Assembly (NCBI GenBank): GCA_910588615.1
Contig: CAJUOI010000040.1
Coordinates: 1-6,266 of the forward strand
Direction of reading: 5' to 3'
DNA length: 6,266 bases
Source of the DNA: an uncultured Christensenellaceae bacterium
Lineage (GTDB): Bacteria > Bacillota > Clostridia > Christensenellales > Borkfalkiaceae
A program made the position numbers and the translations under genes. This document shows positions 1 through 4,888 of the stretch, piece after piece (positions within the stretch are counted from its first letter, which is position 1; each line of letters starts with the position of its first letter). Under the pieces are notes generated by a model. The model made no database searches. It was not told the origin of the DNA and worked only from the letters and a program-made list of their open reading frames with translations.

Positions 1-76
1 CTGCTATAGCGGATTGCAGATACAGGGCACCGCTAACTCCCCACCTATCACAGCCATTACAGTATACCCGATTTGA
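1..76 (+). CDS. Possible C-terminal end of an upstream gene (partial)
   Basis: One plus frame is open from base 2 to a TGA at 74-76 and would encode the last 24 residues of a protein, ending ...ITAITVYPI. The stop lies 10 nt before the stem of an intrinsic terminator, which is the expected place for a gene end and is the main support. The tail is neutral and rich in Thr, Ile, Pro and Gly, with no recognisable motif, so no function is proposed. Another plus frame is also open here (to a TAA at 106-108), but it would run into the terminator stem and is less likely. The stretch is too short for certainty. Confidence 0.35.
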   Translation, partial: CYSGLQIQGTANSPPITAITVYPI

Positions 77-86
77 AAAAAGAAAG

Positions 87-127
87 CAAGCGTTTTTGTA
101 ATACCTTTTTAAAACGCTTGTCTTTTT
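87..127 (+). terminator. Intrinsic terminator, potentially bidirectional
   Basis: A perfect 10-bp inverted repeat (CAAGCGTTTT at 87-96, AAAACGCTTG at 111-120) encloses a 14-nt loop and is followed by TCTTTTT. It would end transcription coming from the left into the exporter genes. Read on the minus strand, the stem is followed by CTTTCTTTTTT, so it could also stop minus-strand transcripts. The stem is AT-rich at its loop end, hence only moderately stable. Confidence 0.7.
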
Positions 128-147
128 CTGCCGTTTTATGATAGAAT
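118..147 (+). promoter_or_regulatory. Probable SigA-type promoter of the ABC exporter pair
   Basis: A TTGTCT (-35-like, 118-123) and TAGAAT (-10-like, 142-147) are separated by 18 nt and lie about 50 nt before the likely start codon. The -35 hexamer overlaps the right arm of the upstream terminator stem. The match is fair rather than strong, and an overlapping TATGAT at 137-142 is an alternative -10. No operator palindrome is evident in the leader. Confidence 0.45.
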
Positions 148-187
148 ATGCGTAATCGTTCATACGGACGGGATGGCGGAAAGAGAA

Positions 188-202
188 GAGAGGAATATTA
201 TG
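188..202 (+). promoter_or_regulatory. Ribosome binding site that decides the start of the first ABC gene
   Basis: GAGAGGA (188-194) stands 5 nt before the ATG at 200-202. The in-frame ATG at 173 would add nine charged residues (MAEREERNI) and has only a weak GGACGGG-like sequence upstream. The start at 200 gives MSTVRFGMRYWKKYV, a normal beginning for a half-transporter, so it is preferred. Confidence 0.7.
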
Positions 203-2014
203 AGTACCGTTCGCTTCGGCATGAGATATTGGAAGAAATACGTTCCGCTTTCTCTGCTTTCGAAACTGTTCAGTCTGATCGCCATTCTTTGCGATTTGGC
301 GCTTCCCATGCTCAGCGCCGGAATGATAGACTACGTAATCGCCTACAATCCCGACGAGCCGCCCGCAAAGACGTTGTTTTCCTTTCTGTATACGGGGCAG
401 TACGGCGCGCCGGGGACGTGGAAGCTTTTTTCCGTGCTCGTTATCGTGTTCTGCGTCGTGCTCGGAACGCGTATTTTGTTTCTCTATTTCAAAAACAATC
501 TGTTCCAATGGTGCGGGCTCCAAATGGAAAATAAACTCCGCGAGGACACCTATGCCAAGCTGTTGGAACTGGACGGCGGCACGATCGCGCGCTACAATAT
601 GGGTGAGTTGATTACCACCATGAACCGCGACACGATCGTGTTCAAAGACCTGTATGCGCGTATTACGCTGAACCTTTTCGATTCGGTGTGCGTCATGGCG
701 ATTTCCGTCGTTATGCTGACGACTTTCGATTGGCGGCTCGTCTTTATCCCGATCGCGGTCGCGCCCTTCTTTGCAGCCGCGCTTACGCTGTATTTAAAAA
801 AGATTCGCTCGCTCTTCAAGGCGATCCGTGAAAGTTATTCGGAGCTCAATCTTACCGTGCAGGAAAACATCGATGCGGTGCGCATCGTGCGCTCGTTTGC
901 GGGCGAAGAAACGGAGATGAAAAAATTCGAGGCGTGCAACGAAAAGGTGCGCGCGCTCAGCAATCAAGAAGTGAAAACCTCCGCACGGTTCGACAGCGTG
1001 TTTACCGCCTTCCAGCAAATCGGCTACGTGGGCACCATCGTAATTGCGACCTTGCTCGTGCTGAGCGGACACGCCTATCTGGGCGTGCTGACGGCGGCGA
1101 CGACATACGTTACCAAAATTATCGCGCACGTCAAGCAAATCAGTCGTTCGTGCTACATGATGCAGAATCAACTCGTTTCGGGCGGGAGGTTGAAGAAGTT
1201 TTTAAACGAGGAAAGCGCCGTTCCCGATTTCCCGAGCACGCTTGTTTGCAGCACGGCGCCGCACATCGCCTTGGAAAACGTCTCCCTCACGATAGGGGAG
1301 AAGCAGTTGTTGAAGAACATCACGCTCGATATTCCCTACGGCAAACGCGTGGGGATCATGGGCGGCACCGGCAGCGGTAAGAGCGTGCTGTTAAAATCGC
1401 TCTGCCGCACGTACGACGTAACATCGGGGCGCATTACCCTGAACGGGACGGACGTACGCGAGTATCCGCTTGAAAATCTGCGCAACGAATTTGCGTACGT
1501 CTTTCAGGACGTCTTTCTGTTTTCGAATACGGTGGACGCGAACATTGCGTTTGCCCGTCCCGATTGCGACGAGAGCGTCGTCTATACCGCCGCGGAACGG
1601 GCGCAGGCCGCACGTTTTATCGAAAAGCTGACCGACGGCTATGAGACGGTCGTCGGCGAGCGAGGTCTGGGGCTTTCCGGCGGGCAGAAACAGCGCATTT
1701 CCGTGGCGCGTGCGCTGGTGAAGGGCGCTCCCGTGCTCGTTCTGGACGATGCGTCGTCCGCGCTCGACCTCGCAACGGAAAAACGTTTACTTTCCTCTTT
1801 GAAAGAGGAAAAGGGCACCGTTCTCATTGCGGCGCACCGCGTTTCGTCGGTGATGGACTGCGATGAAATCATCTACCTCCGCGACGGCGAAATCGTGGAG
1901 CGGGGCACGGCGGACGAGCTTATTAGGCTGGGCGGCGCCTTTGCCGCCATTTACGAATTGCAGACGAGCGACGGACAGTTGGACGATTCTTCGTACGGTA
2001 AGGAGGAATTGTAA
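200..2014 (+). CDS. ABC exporter half-transporter, subunit with degenerate Walker B (BmrC/LmrC/TM287-like)
   Basis: A 604-residue inner-membrane half-transporter with an N-terminal six-helix domain (helices near 16-38, 76-97, 155-176, 178-199, 268-290 and 293-315) and a C-terminal ATPase domain from about 357. Visible motifs are Walker A GGTGSGKS (388-395), Q-loop Gln436, X-loop VGERG (485-489), signature LSGGQ (492-496), Walker B VLVLDD (512-517) and switch His546. Residue 517 is Asp where an active site has the catalytic Glu, and Ile365 replaces the usual A-loop aromatic. Both changes mark the degenerate half of a heterodimeric exporter. The partner is the next gene, 2 nt downstream, and the length is normal for the family. 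Heterodimers of this type often export drugs, lipids or peptides, but no peptidase domain, regulator or precursor gene is present to point to a substrate. The family is certain; the substrate is unknown. Confidence 0.93.
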   Translation: MSTVRFGMRYWKKYVPLSLLSKLFSLIAILCDLALPMLSAGMIDYVIAYNPDEPPAKTLFSFLYTGQYGAPGTWKLFSVLVIVFCVVLGTRILFLYFKNNLFQWCGLQMENKLREDTYAKLLELDGGTIARYNMGELITTMNRDTIVFKDLYARITLNLFDSVCVMAISVVMLTTFDWRLVFIPIAVAPFFAAALTLYLKKIRSLFKAIRESYSELNLTVQENIDAVRIVRSFAGEETEMKKFEACNEKVRALSNQEVKTSARFDSVFTAFQQIGYVGTIVIATLLVLSGHAYLGVLTAATTYVTKIIAHVKQISRSCYMMQNQLVSGGRLKKFLNEESAVPDFPSTLVCSTAPHIALENVSLTIGEKQLLKNITLDIPYGKRVGIMGGTGSGKSVLLKSLCRTYDVTSGRITLNGTDVREYPLENLRNEFAYVFQDVFLFSNTVDANIAFARPDCDESVVYTAAERAQAARFIEKLTDGYETVVGERGLGLSGGQKQRISVARALVKGAPVLVLDDASSALDLATEKRLLSSLKEEKGTVLIAAHRVSSVMDCDEIIYLRDGEIVERGTADELIRLGGAFAAIYELQTSDGQLDDSSYGKEEL

Positions 2015-2019
2015 GAATG
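2000..2019 (+). promoter_or_regulatory. Strong ribosome binding site of the second ABC gene
   Basis: AAGGAGG (2000-2006) lies within the last codons of the first ABC gene and 10 nt before the ATG at 2017. The first gene stops at 2014, so translation of the two subunits is probably coupled, which suits equal production of a heterodimer. Confidence 0.75.
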
Positions 2020-3792
2020 AAACGCAATACCTACTATACCGACGAGGTCATCGAAGTAAAGAGGGTGGACGTAAAGTATATAAAGCGTCTGCTCGCGCAC
2101 GTTATTCCCAAAAAAAAGGCGTTTATTCTGGCGTTGATTCTGCTTGCCGCGTCCTCGGTGGTATCGTTGCTGCCGCCCGTCATTATCCGCGCAATCGTAA
2201 ATCACGTCGTTCCCGCAGGCGAGGGGCGTATGCGGGCGTTCGCACTGTACACGGCGGGCTTGGCGGCGCTCGGCGTGCTGACGGCGTTGCTTCCCTATTT
2301 CCACCGCACGATCATGGGCACGCTCGGTAACGGTATCGTGGCGGAAATCCGCAAGGAAATCTTTACGCACTTGCAAACGCTTCCGTTCGACTATTACGAC
2401 AACCGGCCCGCGGGTAAAATTTCTATCCGCGTTACCGACTATATCAACGAGCTGAGCGACTTTTTAACGGAATATCTGCTGAATTTTTTGGTCGATATTT
2501 TAAAGCTTATCGTTTCCACGGTGTTCATGCTTGTCATGAGTCCGCTCCTGACGCTCGTCGTGTATGCGGCGGTCGTGCCCATGTGCGTGTGCATCTATCT
2601 CGTGAAACGGGCGGTGCGCAAGCTCTTCCGCATTCACCGCGCCAAAACGTCCAACCGTATCGCGTTTATCGTCGAGTCGATCATGGGCGAAAAGGTGGTT
2701 AAAAATTATAACCGTTCCGCGTATAACCGTGAGATTTATCACCAATTGCAGGATCAGAGTGCATCGACGTGGCTGAAAATTGTGCGGCGAAACGAACTGA
2801 ATAATCCGCTTAGCGAGCTGTTCTGGAATCTTGCCACCGTGTCCATTTACGCAGTGGCGCTCTCGCTGATTCTGGGCGGAAGCACGGCTATGGCGGGCAC
2901 GGTCATCGCGTTCCTGCTATACATGAGCCTGTGCTCCGAACCGCTCTTGCAGCTGTCCGCGATTTTCCAGCAGCTTTCTCAGGTGTCCGCCAACCTCGAA
3001 CGCGTGTACGAGACCATCGACACGCCATCCATGATTTGCGACAAGGCGGATGCGCACGAGTTGACCGCGGTGCAGGGCAAGGTGGATTTCAACGACGTGA
3101 GCTTCGGTTACGAGGAGGGCACCGTCGTGCTCGAACATTTCGATTTGCACGTTGCGGCGGGGGAAAAGATTGCTCTCGTCGGACCGACGGGCGCGGGCAA
3201 GACGACGGTAGTCAATCTGCTTACCCGCTTTTACGACGTAAACAATGGCTCGGTTGCGGTGGACGGCTACGACGTGCGCGACGTTACGCTGAAATCCTTG
3301 CGGAGGGGCATCGGCGTGCTGATGCAGGATCCGTTTATTTTTAAGGGCAGTATTCTCGACAACATTCGTTACGCGCGCCCCGACGCGACGGATGGGGAGT
3401 GTATTGCGGCGGCAGAAAAAATTTGCGCGGATCGCGTGGCGAACCGCTTTCCCGAAGGGTATCATGCGCAGCTCGGCGAGCGCGGCGAAGGACTTTCGGC
3501 AGGAGAGAAGCAGCTCGTTTCCTTTGCGAGGATCATTTTGAAGGATCCCGAAATCATCGTTCTGGACGAAGCGACGAGCTCGATCGATTCGGAAACGGAA
3601 ATGCTCATTCAGTCGGCACTGAACACCGTGCTCGAAGGCAAGACAGCGTTCATCGTAGCGCATCGTCTTTCCACCATCCGCAAGGCGGACAGAATTTTGT
3701 ATATTGCGGATAAAGGAATCGCGGAGGCAGGCTCGCATACCGAGCTTATGGCTTTAAAGGGCAAGTATTACGCTTTAAATCAACGGAGTTGA
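2017..3792 (+). CDS. ABC exporter half-transporter, subunit with catalytic Walker B Glu (BmrD/LmrD/TM288-like)
   Basis: A 591-residue half-transporter with six predicted helices (near 33-57, 74-96, 154-174, 175-197, 268-288 and 291-312) and an ATPase domain from about 355. Motifs are A-loop Tyr365, Walker A GPTGAGKT (389-396), Q-loop Gln437, X-loop LGERG (486-490), signature LSAGE (493-497) instead of LSGGQ, Walker B IIVLDE (513-518) with catalytic Glu518, and switch His549. Its intact Walker motifs pair with the intact signature of the upstream subunit to form the hydrolytic site. Its altered signature faces the Asp-bearing site of that subunit. It is co-transcribed with the first gene and ends one codon stop before the mrp promoter. 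There is no C-terminal extension and no protease domain. The substrate cannot be deduced. An alternative reading as a homodimeric exporter is unlikely because of the complementary motif changes. Confidence 0.93.
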   Translation: MKRNTYYTDEVIEVKRVDVKYIKRLLAHVIPKKKAFILALILLAASSVVSLLPPVIIRAIVNHVVPAGEGRMRAFALYTAGLAALGVLTALLPYFHRTIMGTLGNGIVAEIRKEIFTHLQTLPFDYYDNRPAGKISIRVTDYINELSDFLTEYLLNFLVDILKLIVSTVFMLVMSPLLTLVVYAAVVPMCVCIYLVKRAVRKLFRIHRAKTSNRIAFIVESIMGEKVVKNYNRSAYNREIYHQLQDQSASTWLKIVRRNELNNPLSELFWNLATVSIYAVALSLILGGSTAMAGTVIAFLLYMSLCSEPLLQLSAIFQQLSQVSANLERVYETIDTPSMICDKADAHELTAVQGKVDFNDVSFGYEEGTVVLEHFDLHVAAGEKIALVGPTGAGKTTVVNLLTRFYDVNNGSVAVDGYDVRDVTLKSLRRGIGVLMQDPFIFKGSILDNIRYARPDATDGECIAAAEKICADRVANRFPEGYHAQLGERGEGLSAGEKQLVSFARIILKDPEIIVLDEATSSIDSETEMLIQSALNTVLEGKTAFIVAHRLSTIRKADRILYIADKGIAEAGSHTELMALKGKYYALNQRS

Positions 3793-3821
3793 TTGACTTT
3801 TATCGGAATTGGCGATATAAT
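3793..3821 (+). promoter_or_regulatory. Near-consensus SigA promoter for mrp
   Basis: TTGACT (3793-3798) and TATAAT (3816-3821) are spaced by exactly 17 nt, one base short of the full vegetative consensus. The -35 begins directly after the TGA of the second ABC gene. Transcription would begin near 3828, giving a leader of about 25 nt that carries the ribosome binding site. This suggests constitutive expression of mrp independent of the exporter genes, although no terminator blocks read-through from them. Confidence 0.85.
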
Positions 3822-3838
3822 AACGGTGTCTGACGAAG

Positions 3839-3855
3839 AAGGAGATTTTGATATG
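3839..3855 (+). promoter_or_regulatory. Ribosome binding site fixing the mrp start
   Basis: AAGGAG (3839-3844) stands 8 nt before the ATG at 3853-3855. The same frame is open back to a TTG at 3793, but that codon is part of the -35 hexamer and lies upstream of the expected transcript start, so the ATG at 3853 is the start. Confidence 0.85.
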
Positions 3856-4692
3856 GCTGAAAACTGTTCGCACGATTGCTCGTCCTGCGCGAGCAACTGT
3901 TCCTCGAGGGACAAGAAGTCCTTTATTAAACCCTTGCACGAGGGCGCAACCGTCCGCAAGGTCGTTGCCGTCGCAAGCGGCAAGGGCGGCGTGGGCAAAT
4001 CGCTCGTAACGTCCATGCTGGCGGCGCGCGCCAATCAACTCGGCTACCGTACCGCCGTGCTCGACGCGGATATTACGGGTCCCTCCATTCCAAAATCGTT
4101 CGGCGTGCATGAGGCGGCGTTGGGTGAGGAAGGGGCGATTTATCCCGTGTATACGAGGGAGGGGATCCAGCTGATGTCGATGAACTGCCTTCTCGAAAAC
4201 GAGGACGATCCCGTTGTGTGGCGCGGCGCGTTGATAGCGGGCGCGGCGACGCAGTTTTGGACGGACGTCGTTTGGGACGACGTGGATATCATGTTTATAG
4301 ATATGCCGCCCGGAACGGGCGACGTGCCCCTGACCGTATTCCAGAGTATTCCCGTCAGTGGCATCGTGGTGGTTACCACGCCGCAGGATTTGGTGGAAAT
4401 GATCGTGAAGAAAGCGGTGAACATGGCAAAAATGATGAACGTTCCCGTGCTCGGGTTGGCTGAGAACATGAGCTATTTCGAGTGCCCCGACTGCAAGAAG
4501 CGCTACGAAATTTTCGGGGAGAGCAAGGCGGACGGGCTGTGCAAACAGTACGGGATTCCCGCGGGAGCCAAGCTTCCCGTCGATCCCGAAATCACCAAGC
4601 TTGCCGACGCAGGCGAAATTTCAAAGGTGAACACCGATGCGCTTGCCGAAATTTTCAAGGAGATAGAAAAGGCAAAGCCGATAGGGGAATAA
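3853..4692 (+). CDS. mrp: Mrp/ApbC/NBP35-family P-loop ATPase, Fe-S cluster carrier
   Basis: A 279-residue cytosolic ATPase of the MinD/Mrp class. Members bind a [4Fe-4S] cluster at a dimer interface and pass it to apo-proteins. The deviant Walker A GKGGVGKS (43-50) has both the early Lys44 and Lys49. It is followed by DADITGPSIPK (71-81), the Mrp-specific DMPPGTGD (150-157) and TTPQDL (175-180). The C-terminal CPDC (Cys211, Cys214) is the expected cluster-binding pair. The N-terminus carries four cysteines, Cys5, Cys9, Cys12 and Cys16 (CX3CX2CX3C), an NBP35-like extension that resembles those of some anaerobe Mrp proteins and may hold a second cluster. The DUF59/MIP18 domain found at the N-terminus of many bacterial Mrp proteins is absent. 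ParA or MinD are excluded by the PPGTGD and CPxC motifs. The gene has its own promoter and terminator. Which client proteins it serves is not shown. Confidence 0.93.
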   Translation: MAENCSHDCSSCASNCSSRDKKSFIKPLHEGATVRKVVAVASGKGGVGKSLVTSMLAARANQLGYRTAVLDADITGPSIPKSFGVHEAALGEEGAIYPVYTREGIQLMSMNCLLENEDDPVVWRGALIAGAATQFWTDVVWDDVDIMFIDMPPGTGDVPLTVFQSIPVSGIVVVTTPQDLVEMIVKKAVNMAKMMNVPVLGLAENMSYFECPDCKKRYEIFGESKADGLCKQYGIPAGAKLPVDPEITKLADAGEISKVNTDALAEIFKEIEKAKPIGE

Positions 4693-4704
4693 ATAATTAT
4701 ATTG

Positions 4705-4738
4705 AACTCCGCTCCCGTTACGGGGGCGGAGTTTTTGT
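4705..4738 (+). terminator. Strong intrinsic terminator after mrp
   Basis: A 13-bp stem (AACTCCGCTCCCG at 4705-4717, CGGGGGCGGAGTT at 4721-4733, one G-T pair) with a TTA loop is followed by a T-run (4732-4736). It begins 12 nt after the mrp stop codon and is very GC-rich. Confidence 0.92.
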
Positions 4739-4740
4739 AA

Positions 4741-4781
4741 AGATTCTCCGAATGACCGTTTTCCCGTCATTCGGAGAATCT
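4741..4781. repeat. Perfect 15-16 bp intergenic palindrome
   Basis: AGATTCTCCGAATGA (4741-4755) is the exact reverse complement of TCATTCGGAGAATCT (4767-4781). The outer edge of the 11-nt loop can add one more C-G pair. Neither side carries a T-run, so it is not a standard terminator. It sits directly behind the mrp terminator in a convergent spacer, a typical place for REP-like or small dispersed palindromic repeats, which it may be. This single copy cannot prove dispersion. Confidence 0.7.
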
Positions 4782-4783
4782 AT

Positions 4784-4841
4784 CCCTCCCTTTTGAGAAA
4801 GGGAAGGGTAGGGTGGGATGAGCTCAGGGCTCGGGGGCGGG
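4784..4841 (+). other. C-run/G-run element with G-quadruplex motif
   Basis: CCCTCCCTTT (4784-4793) can pair with AAAGGGAAGGG (4798-4808) with one bulged base around a TGAG loop. The plus strand then has GGGAAGGGTAGGGTGGG (4801-4817), a G-quadruplex motif with loops of 2, 2 and 1 nt. Three further G-runs follow at 4827-4829, 4833-4837 and 4839-4841. Hairpin and quadruplex share the same G-runs and would exclude each other. No coding frame is credible here. Confidence 0.6.
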
Positions 4842-4874
4842 AATAAAAAAGCGGGAGCGTAATGCTCCCGCTTT
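4842..4874 (-). terminator. Intrinsic terminator of the minus-strand DUF1508 gene
   Basis: On the plus strand AAAGCGGGAGC (4848-4858) and GCTCCCGCTTT (4864-4874) form an 11-bp perfect stem with a 5-nt loop. On the minus strand the stem ends in TTTTTTATTC, the expected U-tract. It lies 14 nt past the stop codon at 4889-4891. The plus strand side has only TTTATT, so termination there would be weak. Confidence 0.9.
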
Positions 4875-4888
4875 ATTCAATGATTCGG

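Noticed and set aside
148..534. Plus-strand 128-codon frame overlapping the start of the first ABC gene
   Set aside because: It overlaps the transporter in another frame, is Arg-rich with no domain, and begins at the likely transcript start without a ribosome binding site.
2917..3738. Long 273-codon minus-strand open frame inside the second ABC gene
   Set aside because: It lies wholly antisense to a clear ABC ATPase domain, its product is rich in Arg and His with no domain pattern, and it is explained by codon bias on the plus strand.
3853..4692. ParA/MinD partition or division ATPase as identity of the mrp gene
   Set aside because: The DMPPGTGD motif, the CPDC pair and the Cys-rich N-terminus are specific to the Mrp/NBP35 group. 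No ParB, MinC or MinE gene is adjacent.
4741..4781. Palindrome considered as a second terminator of mrp
   Set aside because: No T-run follows on either strand, while a complete terminator lies just upstream.
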